Shown: positions 5,725 to 12,068 of the stretch, piece after piece
Position numbering within the stretch: the first letter of the stretch is position 1
How the letters are laid out: each line of letters opens with the position of its first letter
Origin: CAZCRE01 sp964501075
Lineage (GTDB): Archaea > Thermoproteota > Bathyarchaeia > Bathyarchaeales > Bathycorpusculaceae
DNA length: 12,068 bases
Direction: 5' to 3'
NCBI GenBank assembly: GCA_964501075.1
Contig: CAZCRE010000039.1
Coordinates: 1 to 12,068, forward strand
The notes under the pieces: model-generated
What the model was told of the DNA's origin: nothing
The model's input: only the letters and a program-made list of their open reading frames with translations
Databases searched by the model: none
Made by a program: the position numbers and the translations under genes

Positions 5725-5817
5725 AATTGAAGAAGAACCTTTATCTATCTTGCGAGAACAACAAAGAAAAATCAGCTAAACCACTTTCAGAACACTCTTG
5801 ACAAGAAGCAGATTTGC

Positions 5818-6429
5818 CTAGGGTTCTCTCATGAAATCTATGAACTCTCTGAGTGTTCTTTTTTCCAGCGTGTAGTTGGATCTCTTTTCTGCTCCAATCG
5901 TAGAGTGCGAAGCAGAACCGTAGTCGTGGCCCGGATAGACTTCGACGTTGTCGTCAATTTTCATCAGTTTCTCGAAGAGGCTGTGGTACATATTTTCCGC
6001 GCTTCCGTCGGCCAAGTCTGTTCTGCCGCATTCTCCCACGAACAGTGTGTCGCCGGTAAGCAACTTGCCATTTGTCAGTAGGCAGATGCTGTCTGGAGTG
6101 TGCCCGGGTGTGTGAATTACTTTAATGCACAGGTTTCCTAACGTTATGGTTTCTCCGTCGACTACTGCCAAGTCCTTCTTGACAGTTGATGACTTGTAGG
6201 CAACTATTTTTCCACCGAGACGCGACTTAACCACTTCGTTGTCTGAAGTGTGGTCTCCGTGGCCATGTGTGTCGATGATGTATTCCACGGTTAAGTTGTT
6301 GTCTTTGCAGGTCTTGGTTATGGCGTCTGCGTTGTAGCTTGGGTCGATGACTGCGGTTTTTCTTGTGGTTTCGTCAGCTATGACGTAGGAGAAGTTGTCG
6401 CCGTGATGTTTGATCTGCTTGAAGAACAT
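5818..6429 (-). CDS. Metallo-beta-lactamase-fold hydrolase, ETHE1/glyoxalase II-like
   Basis: A 203-residue MBL-fold enzyme. The metal-binding motif THGHGDHTSDN gives His55, His57, Asp59 and His60; His110 (TPGHTPDSICL), Asp127 (LLTGDTLF) and His168 (YPGHDYG) complete the site. The GRTDLADGS segment (136-143) with MYHSLFEKL and YPGHDY is typical of the persulfide dioxygenase (ETHE1) and related glyoxalase II branch. ETHE1-type enzymes use a mononuclear iron to oxidise persulfides, while glyoxalase II hydrolyses thioesters with two metals. Asp59 and Asp127 are compatible with either. The C-terminal substrate domain is short, as in compact archaeal members. It starts 27 bp after the unknown large protein, probably in the same transcript. 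The VOC protein elsewhere in the window is not linked to it. Confidence 0.88.
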   Translation of the reverse strand: MFFKQIKHHGDNFSYVIADETTRKTAVIDPSYNADAITKTCKDNNLTVEYIIDTHGHGDHTSDNEVVKSRLGGKIVAYKSSTVKKDLAVVDGETITLGNLCIKVIHTPGHTPDSICLLTNGKLLTGDTLFVGECGRTDLADGSAENMYHSLFEKLMKIDDNVEVYPGHDYGSASHSTIGAEKRSNYTLEKRTLREFIDFMREP

Positions 6430-6456
6430 AGGTTTCAGCCAAGCCTGATGTTGTCG

Positions 6457-7842
6457 TTACTTGCGGATAAACTGCTCTGTCGGTAAGTGTTCCATCTTCA
6501 TGCCCAATCCTGCTAGGAAGCTCAGGTCCTCGATGCAGCCGATGCTTGCATCTATGTTGCGATGTGTGGGGTGGAACCACATGTATTTGGGTACCAGATT
6601 GAACTGCAAAGGGGTTCTCACCGTGACGCCGTGTTTCTCTCCTAAGTCCTTGAGCAGTGAACCGTTCTGGCATTCAAGCCGTGTTGTTGTATAGCTCTTC
6701 AGCAGCTCTGATGCTCCAAATGCGCCAATGCCGTGCCAAAGGACTGCGTCTTCAGGTGAAGCCAAAGAGTACAGGAAGAACTGGGGCGATGAGGGTGTTT
6801 CCTTGTAATTGTAGTTGATGAGATTGTCTGCTTCAACTCTGAAGCTGTCGTCACCCTGTGCGACGCTGACGTCGTTCGGGTCGATCGCGTTTGGATACAG
6901 TTGTGTTGTCTTGTAGTCTACCTTGACGTTTTTCAGTTTTGCTCCGTCGAAGTATATTCTTCCTCTGGCTGCGCGTTTCGAGGCGTAACCCTTGGGCGAG
7001 TGTGGCACGGTAAGCAGGGTCGTAAGGTTTTTCATGCTTCTGCCCATGCACCTGTAGACGCGCTCGATCGACTGGTAGTCTCTGTGTGTTTCTCTTATGA
7101 TGTAGTGTAGTGGGCCGTCTGCTGTTTCACTTTCCAAGATTGTCAGCGGCATCCGCATCGAAGGAATGCAGAGGTCAATGCCAAAGGATTGTGAAAGGCT
7201 TTCCAAATGCTCGTATTTGACAGCGTCCACCATGTCCATGTAACTGTTATTGCACTTTCCGAGGTGTCTCACGACTCGTTCGACTTCGCTTCTGCAGAAG
7301 AGCGAGCCCGCGTATTTCTGCACGAACTTCTCGTCTATCTGGAGTTTCTCGGTCTTCACTGCGGCACATGGATACGAGCTTTGACCACTCGATACTATGG
7401 ATTCCTTCAGCGGATTCATCGAGTATCGATCTGCCTCGATATCATCTGTGTTCAGGAGGAAAGAAACGATCAATCCTTCAGAAGGATTCCTGAGAATAGC
7501 ACATAGGTCGTCAATATCCTTCTGGGCGACTTCATGCAGACCGTTCCGATGGAAATAGTTTCCACAGACTTCAAGCAGACGAGCAGCTATTATGCCCTGA
7601 ACTTCCTCCACGGTCAACTGCGGGTTCGAATACTCAACAGAGGCTCTCAGAAAGAAGTGACCATCGTCAAACGTGACGTCGTTTCTTTGTCCATTCTTGA
7701 AGCAGTAGAAGCGAACTTTTCTCTCTTTTTCTTCTTTAGATGTGGCCAGCCCTTTGACTAGGGTCTCAATGCATGGCCAAGAGCTTTTGAGGAAATCTTC
7801 CAAAATCATTCTCGCTAGGTCTGGACGTGACATTGGCATCAT
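6457..7842 (-). CDS. Conserved-looking soluble protein of unknown family
   Basis: I do not recognise this protein of about 461 residues. The ATG at 7840-7842 is preferred because it overlaps the TGA of the upstream acetyltransferase gene (ATGA) and follows GGAAAGAGG; an ATG at 7875 would add 11 residues. No signal peptide or clear membrane helix is visible. The N-terminal part (MSRPDLARMILEDFLKSSW, then a KEEKERKVRFYCF strand) looks alpha/beta. The middle has a cluster of basic residues (HSPKGYASKRAARGRIYFDG). The C-terminal part (PQFFLYSLASPEDAVLWHGI, GLGMKMEHLPTEQFIRK) is compact, with several His and Trp. No P-loop, HExxH, HxHxDH or zinc-ribbon motif was found. Codon usage looks like that of its neighbours. 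Its place between a tandem GNAT protein and an MBL hydrolase suggests an enzyme or nucleic-acid-related role, but this is not evidence of function. Confidence 0.8.
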   Translation of the reverse strand: MMPMSRPDLARMILEDFLKSSWPCIETLVKGLATSKEEKERKVRFYCFKNGQRNDVTFDDGHFFLRASVEYSNPQLTVEEVQGIIAARLLEVCGNYFHRNGLHEVAQKDIDDLCAILRNPSEGLIVSFLLNTDDIEADRYSMNPLKESIVSSGQSSYPCAAVKTEKLQIDEKFVQKYAGSLFCRSEVERVVRHLGKCNNSYMDMVDAVKYEHLESLSQSFGIDLCIPSMRMPLTILESETADGPLHYIIRETHRDYQSIERVYRCMGRSMKNLTTLLTVPHSPKGYASKRAARGRIYFDGAKLKNVKVDYKTTQLYPNAIDPNDVSVAQGDDSFRVEADNLINYNYKETPSSPQFFLYSLASPEDAVLWHGIGAFGASELLKSYTTTRLECQNGSLLKDLGEKHGVTVRTPLQFNLVPKYMWFHPTHRNIDASIGCIEDLSFLAGLGMKMEHLPTEQFIRK

Positions 7843-8708
7843 CCTCTTTCCAGAGATTCCGCCATAAATGTGCATTGGTCTGTGAGGCGTGATCCATGAA
7901 GCATTCTTGCGACTCGAAACCTTTCAACGAACTTTGACGCTTCTAGCATATTGAGGATTGCTGATTCCTTCTCTGGGACGAACATGGAAACTTCCAAACC
8001 TTTAAGCCTATTCAAAGCGGTTTCAAGAAGGTCTACGGCGATGCCACTGCTTTTTCTTGGGCAGGCGAGTGGTCCCAGTTCAGCCACCCCACGGTACACT
8101 TTTGCCACCACATAGCCTGAAACTTTTCCATCTTTTATGTACATGTAGCACAGGTTGTCTGGGTCAAGCATTATTGGTTCCAGAAGCTTTTTGCGCGAAG
8201 CGCCAAAGCAAACCTGATCATAGCTGACGATTTTCTTTACGTCGGTTTTTCGGGCAAGTCTTACATTTGGTTTTGGTGGAAAAGAAAGACCCATTCCCGT
8301 CAGAACCAGAAAATCTGAATCGCGTGTGAAGCCTAGTCTTGTGTAGAAAGGGATTCTCTCTACGTAAGCATACAAACCAATGGTCTGCACCTTTCTGCTT
8401 CTCAAGTAATCAATCGAGTGTTCAACGAGCAACGAACCAGCGCCCTTGTCTCTGTGGGTTTCGCTGACAACAAGGTTGCCGAACCAAGCTATCTTGTCGA
8501 AGATTAGGTTTGTCGCCAAGCCAATTCTTTCCGAATTATCAGACAGCACAAAGCAGCCTTCTGGCTCTAGCTCCATAGTGAACTCGAAGTCTTCTTTTGC
8601 AAGTTCCCAGTTTTCGTCGTTTGCTAGCTGAACTGCAAAAGGAATGTCTCCCACTTTCATGCGTTCTACGTGCATCATGTTGACATGCTCAGCTTTGTAC
8701 AATGGCAT
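7839..8708 (-). CDS. Tandem GNAT acetyltransferase
   Basis: A 289-residue protein from the ATG at 8706-8708, with two GNAT-like domains. The first (about 12-135) has the acetyl-CoA loop ETHRDKGAGSLLVEHSIDYL, where R-x-x-G-x-G is conserved, and the FYTRLGF alpha-4 motif at about 121-127. The second (about 150-285) includes FGASRKKLLEPIM, YMYIKDGKVSGYVVAKVYRG and ILNMLEASKFVERFRVARML. It resembles the C-terminal half (Acetyltransf_18 type) of two-domain GNATs and lacks an obvious RxxGxG loop, so it is probably non-catalytic. A TTG start at 8756 is possible but less likely; MM at 8678 is another alternative. A TATA-like GTATAATC about 40 nt upstream fits the 8708 start. The target amine is unknown. 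It heads the leftward operon with the unknown protein and the MBL hydrolase. Confidence 0.85.
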   Translation of the reverse strand: MPLYKAEHVNMMHVERMKVGDIPFAVQLANDENWELAKEDFEFTMELEPEGCFVLSDNSERIGLATNLIFDKIAWFGNLVVSETHRDKGAGSLLVEHSIDYLRSRKVQTIGLYAYVERIPFYTRLGFTRDSDFLVLTGMGLSFPPKPNVRLARKTDVKKIVSYDQVCFGASRKKLLEPIMLDPDNLCYMYIKDGKVSGYVVAKVYRGVAELGPLACPRKSSGIAVDLLETALNRLKGLEVSMFVPEKESAILNMLEASKFVERFRVARMLHGSRLTDQCTFMAESLERG

Positions 8709-8764
8709 AAACTTTACTAGTCCCCACGGTCTTGAAGTGTTGATTATACGAGGCAAAAGCGATC

Positions 8765-9313
8765 ATGAAGCCACTGCTGAAAGTCCAGATAGTGCGAGAC
8801 GTCAAGGTGTTAACTTATCCGTTCACAGATTATTTTAAGGGGTTTGAAAGGGTTAAGGCGGTCAGAGAGATCTTCGGCGAAAAGACTGAAGAGGTCTTGA
8901 GTAATCTCAAGGTTGAGTTTGCGGGAATGAGAGGATACATGGGCGTCAGCAACGAGGACGGTCATCTTCTGGTCAGCGCCCTCTACCTGAAAAATGGAGA
9001 CGTCATCGACATCTATTTGGACATCATTCACGAACTGGTCCACGTAAAACAGAAGATCCTTGAAGGGAAAGAGCTCTTTGACGACAGGTTCAGTTACGTG
9101 GAGAGGCCGACTGAGATTGAGGCTTACCGCCATGCGGTCGAAGAGGCAAGAAGGCTGGGACTGAGCGAGGAGAGAATCTACAAGTATCTCCGAACTGAAT
9201 GGATGAGTGACGAGGAAATGGAACGATTGGCGAAAGCCATGAAACTGAAATGTGATCGTCCCGATGAAGAGAAAAGGCCAGAAACCAGACAGACACGCGT
9301 TCATGGTCGCTGA
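8765..9313 (+). CDS. HExxH-containing metalloprotease-like protein
   Basis: A 182-residue protein with a zinc-protease-type motif: IIHELVHVKQ gives His89, Glu90 and His93. It is followed 24-26 residues later by ERPTEIEAYRHAVEEARR, where Glu117 or Glu119 is a plausible third ligand of gluzincin type. The length after the active site is short and the C-terminus is a charged tail (DRPDEEKRPETRQTRVHGR). No signal peptide or membrane helix is visible, so it is likely cytoplasmic. The N-terminal segment (VLTYPFTDYFKGFERVKAVR) precedes two short strands as in small stand-alone HExxH proteins of unknown function. The substrate is unknown and proteolysis is not established. It is divergent from the tandem GNAT gene, with a 56-bp spacer. 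No clear ribosome site is seen next to the ATG. Confidence 0.75.
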   Translation: MKPLLKVQIVRDVKVLTYPFTDYFKGFERVKAVREIFGEKTEEVLSNLKVEFAGMRGYMGVSNEDGHLLVSALYLKNGDVIDIYLDIIHELVHVKQKILEGKELFDDRFSYVERPTEIEAYRHAVEEARRLGLSEERIYKYLRTEWMSDEEMERLAKAMKLKCDRPDEEKRPETRQTRVHGR

Positions 9314-9333
9314 AAGGCGCATCTATGTGAGCG

Positions 9334-9378
9334 CGAAACCACGATAGTTCAGCTTTCTTCAAGCAGTCCGTGGTTTTG
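9334..9378. terminator. Inverted repeat between convergent genes
   Basis: CGAAACCACG (9334-9343) and CGTGGTTTTG (9369-9378) can form a 10-bp stem with one G-T pair and a 25-nt loop. It lies between the stop of the metalloprotease-like gene and the stop of the methyltransferase gene. T-rich sequence follows on the rightward side (TTTCTTTTATCTTCTT). A bidirectional terminator or transcript end-protecting hairpin is plausible. Archaea usually rely on T-tracts, so the hairpin may be incidental. Confidence 0.4.
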
Positions 9379-9397
9379 AATGTAAAAGAGGTTTCTT

Positions 9398-10117
9398 TTA
9401 TCTTCTTAAGACATAGATAACCCAAGGCGCAATCCTTGTTTCGTTGATCCATTTGAACGGTTCATTCTCTTTTGCCAATGGTTTGTAGGTTTTTACTAGT
9501 TCCAGTCCCGCCCTCTTGTAGGTTTCTTGATAACACTCATCCGTCCAAACGATATCTTCTACCGGTCTCTTATCCTCTATGTCCGTTTGGACTATTCTTA
9601 CCACGTCTCCACTCTTCGCACGCTTGTTCTCTGGGAAATCCTCAGTGGAAAATGATGCCCATTCATGCACGTATATTTCCGGTGATGAAACTACGCTGAT
9701 CATTCTCCCTTCATTTTTCAGTAAACTCCCAAGCTCTCTGAATATCCTGACCTTGTTGTCCATCGTAGGTATGTTATCAAACGTAAAAACAGACAGCACC
9801 AGATCGTGAGCATGATCTTGGAACTGACTAAAGTCATCATCTTTGGTAAGCCGATAATCTCCTTTGCTGTCCAGTTCCCTAGCTTTCTTTATCATATCCT
9901 CTGATATGTCGACGCCGACAACGCTAAACCCAAGTTTTTGCAGAAACCTTGTAGAACGCCCCGCACCGCACCCGAAATCTATCGCTTTTCTTCCTTTGAC
10001 ATGCTCAAATATGATTTCAGGCAGATCTCTATACGCTAAATAATATGTGCCAGGAAATTCGAGTCTGGAATAAGCTTCTGCGCGCTTAGCATCCTCATAA
10101 ACATTGAAAAATCCCAT
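9398..10117 (-). CDS. Class I SAM-dependent methyltransferase
   Basis: A 239-residue Rossmann-fold methyltransferase. Motif I, AIDFGCGAGRSTRFLQKLGF (45-64), binds the methionine end of SAM, and the acidic residue after beta-2 is Asp70 (VVGVDISEDMIKKAREL). The post-motif segment HDLVLSVFTFDNIPTMDNKV is the expected beta-4 region, followed by a beta-5 stretch LLKNEGRMISVVSS. The C-terminal part resembles the methyltransferase 11/25 group, whose substrates vary widely (small molecules, quinones, tRNA or proteins). The substrate cannot be assigned. Upstream there is a TTAAGTATAAG promoter-like tract and AGGGAT before the ATG, supporting this start. It is a single gene between convergent and divergent neighbours. 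Confidence 0.9.
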   Translation of the reverse strand: MGFFNVYEDAKRAEAYSRLEFPGTYYLAYRDLPEIIFEHVKGRKAIDFGCGAGRSTRFLQKLGFSVVGVDISEDMIKKARELDSKGDYRLTKDDDFSQFQDHAHDLVLSVFTFDNIPTMDNKVRIFRELGSLLKNEGRMISVVSSPEIYVHEWASFSTEDFPENKRAKSGDVVRIVQTDIEDKRPVEDIVWTDECYQETYKRAGLELVKTYKPLAKENEPFKWINETRIAPWVIYVLRR

Positions 10118-10149
10118 AGCTACATCCCTTTTTTGCTATCTATTTGTTT

Positions 10150-10161
10150 TCTTATACTTAA
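10150..10161 (-). promoter_or_regulatory. TATA-like promoter of the methyltransferase gene
   Basis: The minus strand reads TTTAAGTATAAG centred about 38 nt before the methyltransferase ATG. It would place the transcript start about 12 nt upstream of the ATG, leaving room for the AGGGAT ribosome site. It overlaps the stop of the small upstream frame. Confidence 0.45.
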
Positions 10162-10301
10162 ACGTCATATCGCGCGCACCATGTAGAAACCTCAATCAGC
10201 CTCGCCTCTCTGATATAGTCATTGAAGGTTTCAGACGCTCTTTCAGCTTCTCTCCAAGGCCTCTCCATTATCATGAAGCCTATTTTGCCTTTCTTGTGCA
10301 C
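10158..10301 (-). CDS. Possible small protein or gene remnant
   Basis: A leftward frame in the 275-bp spacer encodes up to 47 residues from a GTG at 10301, or 38 from the ATG at 10274. The 38-residue version starts MIMERPWREAERASETFNDY and ends VSTWCARYDV. The composition is that of a real soluble alpha-helical protein, with an amphipathic charged stretch followed by Trp-Cys. No ribosome site is convincing, and the frame is closed upstream by TAG, so it may be the 3' end of a decayed gene. I recognise no family. Confidence 0.3.
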   Translation of the reverse strand: MHKKGKIGFMIMERPWREAERASETFNDYIREARLIEVSTWCARYDV

Positions 10302-10392
10302 TGAATAACACTAATATCAGATTGCAGACAAAAGCAAGTAGGTATACCATCCTGGGGGATTCGAGATTAGCAGTACATCAACATATGTTTAC

Positions 10393-10686
10393 GTGCTGAG
10401 TTTGATTGATCATGGAAAGTTTGGAAAAATGTCTTCTGAGGAAGAAGCCGTTTTGAGCGAGCATTTCGAACGTTTGAAGAAAGCGCTTGCTGATGGCATG
10501 TTGATTCTTGCAGGTCCTTGCCTAGACGGAGAGTTCGGCATTGTCATATTCAGAGCACGATCAGATGAGGAAGCGAAGGAGTTCATGGAAAATGATCCTG
10601 CAGTGAAGCGTAGTATTATGACCGCAGAACTGCATCCGTTTCGCGTCTCACTAATCGAAAACCGACAATCTTGGGATATTACTTGA
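10393..10686 (+). CDS. YciI-like (YCII-related) protein
   Basis: A 97-residue protein of the YCII-related family, small alpha/beta ferredoxin-like proteins that form dimers. The core AVLSEHFERLKKALADGMLI followed by LAGPCLDGEFGIVIFRARSD carries the family's conserved His (His24) and the Gly-Pro turn with Asp45. The end, ENDPAVKRSIMTAELHPFRV, is also typical. The role is uncertain; some homologues are dehalogenase-like or biosynthetic enzymes. The start is unclear: GTG at 10393 has no ribosome site, and the first conserved strand begins about there. The frame is open back to 10342 without ATG, and a GGGGGAT at 10354-10360 precedes a possible ATT start at 10366. The true N-terminus may be a few residues longer. 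Confidence 0.75.
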   Translation: MLSLIDHGKFGKMSSEEEAVLSEHFERLKKALADGMLILAGPCLDGEFGIVIFRARSDEEAKEFMENDPAVKRSIMTAELHPFRVSLIENRQSWDIT

Positions 10687-10803
10687 TTTACTGTTATTTT
10701 ATCTAGGGCGCGCTAAGAAAGAAGTGGCTTCACCGTCAATGACCAAGCATAGTTAGTATTATACGTGCGTTCGTAGTTGGTTTAGTTTTGATGGTGCGTA
10801 AGT

Positions 10804-11169
10804 ATGCCTTCATGGACTTGCCCGAACACCAAATGCACGTATGATAAGCAGCTCCAGTCTGGACAGCATTGCCCATTATGCGGAGAACAGGCTAAAGAGT
10901 TCAAGTTTAGTGAACTCGGCGACTTATGGAAACTGAAGTGGGACTTCAAGAAATCGATCGAGAGAGCTAAGAAAAAAGAGATGATCTTGGGAAGCAGGAA
11001 GTTCTGTCCAAAATGCGGTTCCACGAACATCAATTTTCTCGTTTTTTACCGTCCCTCTATTTGGAAGTGCCTTGATTGTGGCTATGAAGGTGCCTTCATA
11101 GTAGAAGACAGCAGACTTGCGGAAAAAATACAAAAGCGCTACCAAAGCAACAAAGGAAGATGCATCTAG
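10804..11169 (+). CDS. Double zinc-ribbon protein
   Basis: A 121-residue protein with two four-cysteine zinc sites joined by a charged helix. The first uses Cys6, Cys11, Cys23 and Cys26 (CPNTKC and CPLC). The second uses Cys68, Cys71, Cys89 and Cys92 (FCPKCGSTNINFLVF and KCLDCGYEG). The linker (DFKKSIERAKKKEMILGSRK) is strongly basic. The second ribbon resembles archaeal transcription-factor or ribosomal-type zinc ribbons, but no further domain is visible, so nucleic-acid or protein binding is only inferred. The C-terminus is a short basic helix (EKIQKRYQSNKGRCI). A TATA-like GTATTATACG lies about 45 nt upstream and GGTG is near the ATG. Confidence 0.8.
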   Translation: MPSWTCPNTKCTYDKQLQSGQHCPLCGEQAKEFKFSELGDLWKLKWDFKKSIERAKKKEMILGSRKFCPKCGSTNINFLVFYRPSIWKCLDCGYEGAFIVEDSRLAEKIQKRYQSNKGRCI

Positions 11170-11180
11170 AATCTTCGCGC

Positions 11181-11286
11181 AATTCAGCTGTTGCTGTTCT
11201 CAGGATATCATCTTTCAATGCGATGGGTGCATTATGTTCCTTCTTACGTCTGCATGCAAGTAAACCTTAAGCAACAGCGGCGAATT
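11181..11286. repeat. Long-spaced inverted repeat upstream of the DUF3795 gene
   Basis: AATTCAGCTGTTGCT (11181-11195) is the reverse complement of AGCAACAGCGGCGAATT (11270-11286) apart from two extra bases. The core GCTGTTGCT/AGCAACAGC is perfect over 9 bp. The spacer is 74 nt. It lies in the 232-bp intergenic region between the zinc-ribbon and DUF3795 genes. It could be the closing stem of a structured RNA or leader, or a chance match. Confidence 0.3.
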
Positions 11287-11401
11287 ATTCACTTTTCAGG
11301 GGCTGCGGAATTTGGAGTCTAGTATTAGAGACATTGAAGAGGGCCGAGAGCGATACCGTAGCCGACAAACTCGAAATACGAAACGCGAGAGATATGAGAA
11401 T

Positions 11402-11848
11402 ATGGAAAAGGAACTGGTAGCGCCTTGTGGAATGAATTGTGCTATTTGCAGTGGATACCTCGCTCTGAAGCATGATGTCAAAAGTGGAGGAATCAGGATG
11501 CCTTATTGTGAAGGTTGCAGGCCCAGAGACAAGAAATGCGCTTTTCTCAAAAAGAAATGTGAAACACTTCTGAACGGCAGAGTAAAATTCTGTTATGAGT
11601 GTAAAGGCTTTCCTTGCGAAAGGCTGAAGCATATTGACAAGAGGTATCAAACCTTCTTTCGCATGAGCCTAATTGATAATCTTAGGCTTATTGAAAAGAA
11701 TGGATTACCAAAGTTCCTGGAGGCGCAGGAGAAAAAGTGGCAGTGCCCAAGATGTGGTGAAGCAATATGCTGCCATAATGGGATATGCTTCAACTGCGGT
11801 TTAGACAGGTTGAGGAACAAGAAGAAACTGTACAGATGGGAAGATTAG
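11402..11848 (+). CDS. DUF3795-family cysteine-rich protein
   Basis: From the ATG at 11402 this is a 148-residue protein with the DUF3795 signature: VAPCGMNCAICSGYLAL (7-23), CEGCRPRDKKCAFLKKKC (36-53) and FCYECKGFPCERLKHIDKRY (63-82). These cysteines (9, 13, 16, 36, 39, 46, 53, 64, 67, 72) are typical of the family and probably bind zinc or an iron-sulfur cluster. After a helical stretch a separate C-terminal zinc ribbon follows, with Cys115/Cys118 and Cys129/Cys132 (CPRCGEAI and CFNCGL). The function of the family is unknown. An upstream TTG at 11312 would add 30 charged residues (EEGRERYRSRQTRNTKRERY) not expected in the family, so the ATG is preferred. Confidence 0.85.
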   Translation: MEKELVAPCGMNCAICSGYLALKHDVKSGGIRMPYCEGCRPRDKKCAFLKKKCETLLNGRVKFCYECKGFPCERLKHIDKRYQTFFRMSLIDNLRLIEKNGLPKFLEAQEKKWQCPRCGEAICCHNGICFNCGLDRLRNKKKLYRWED

Positions 11849-12013
11849 TCGAATTCTCTGATCCTTGATACTTAGCTCGCTTCGCCATATGGTTTCTGCA
11901 TTGTAGTTTCTAAGAAAGAACAAGATGAGTAACTTCAATGTTTTCAATCTCTGCAAATCTTCAAGATAGTGCGAGAATCTCTTCAAGTCTCAGGTCCTGT
12001 AATGGATTCTTGT

Positions 12014-12068
12014 TGGCGCGGGGTGTGGGATTTGAACCCACGCGGCCGTTTCCAGCCACAGACTTAGC
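12014..12068 (-). tRNA. tRNA-Ser, anticodon probably GCU (5' half outside window)
   Basis: The minus strand ends with CCA (12014-12016), discriminator G (12017) and acceptor 3' strand ACCCCGC (12018-12024). A T arm GTGGG-TTCAAAT-CCCAC (12025-12041) follows. Next to it is an 18-nt variable arm (12042-12059) that folds into a 6-bp stem with two G-U pairs. A long variable arm with discriminator G indicates tRNA-Ser rather than Leu, whose discriminator is A. The first bases seen, GCTAA, fit anticodon GCU followed by A37 and A38, with GTCT(G) as the 3' anticodon stem. The acceptor 5' strand, D arm and any intron lie beyond the window edge, so the anticodon needs the missing half. CCA is encoded in the gene. 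Confidence 0.88.

Noticed and set aside
8810..9452. Leftward frames of 170 and 120 codons opposite the metalloprotease-like gene
   Set aside because: The rightward frame has the HExxH motif and protein-like composition; the antisense frames have neither motif nor ribosome site.
11801..11986. A leftward 61-codon frame between the DUF3795 gene and the tRNA
   Set aside because: It starts at TTG without a ribosome site, its C-terminal third is only the antisense of the DUF3795 gene, and other frames in the spacer look equally protein-like by chance.
1..12068. CRISPR arrays, insertion sequences, toxin-antitoxin or defence gene clusters
   Set aside because: No regularly spaced repeats, no transposase or integrase, no terminal inverted repeats and no defence-family domains were seen on either strand.

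Overview
The window looks like chromosomal DNA from an archaeon, most plausibly a mesophilic or moderately thermophilic Thermoproteota lineage of the Bathyarchaeia kind; that placement is inference. The archaeal evidence is a deoxyhypusine synthase gene, an eRF1/Pelota-superfamily gene, several small zinc-ribbon proteins, a serine tRNA gene with a long variable arm and an encoded CCA end, TATA-like boxes about 23-25 nt before some start codons (leaderless transcripts), and several ATGA stop/start overlaps. The run of exactly 100 N and the contig-end signature around it point to a draft, probably metagenome-derived, assembly.

Layout. Bases 1-50 hold the start of a leftward membrane-protein gene. 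Bases 118-476 hold a decayed leftward gene. Then come a rightward GNAT acetyltransferase resembling streptothricin acetyltransferases (481-1026), a leftward ParB-like small protein (1113-1517), a leftward VOC/glyoxalase-like protein (1653-2039) and a rightward YdeI/OmdA-family protein (2129-2725). A leftward eRF1/Pelota-like gene (2808 to about 3862) is interrupted by the N gap and by reading-frame lesions. A leftward 4-oxalocrotonate tautomerase-like gene (4065-4253) is followed by a rightward thioredoxin remnant with two stop codons (4279-4437).

The central block is leftward. A tandem-GNAT protein (7839-8708) overlaps by 4 bp an unrecognised ~461-residue protein (6457-7842), which is followed 27 bp later by an ETHE1/glyoxalase-II-like metallo-beta-lactamase protein (5818-6429). 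Deoxyhypusine synthase (4701-5696) then has its own promoter and overlaps by 4 bp a 69-residue cysteine-rich protein (4495-4704). To the right are an HExxH metalloprotease-like gene (8765-9313, +), a class I methyltransferase (9398-10117, -), a possible small leftward ORF (10158-10301), a YciI-like gene (10393-10686, +), a double zinc-ribbon protein (10804-11169, +), a DUF3795-type cysteine-rich protein (11402-11848, +) and the 3' half of a tRNA-Ser gene (12014-12068, -).

I see no coherent new multi-gene system, defence island, CRISPR array or insertion sequence. This is a mosaic of mostly single-gene enzymes. The most useful observations are: the N gap is very probably an artefact, because its flanks are the same 55 bp; two unannotated gene remnants lie in apparently empty DNA; a cysteine-rich mini-protein is translationally coupled to deoxyhypusine synthase; and a conserved-looking large protein of unknown family lies in the tandem-GNAT/MBL operon.
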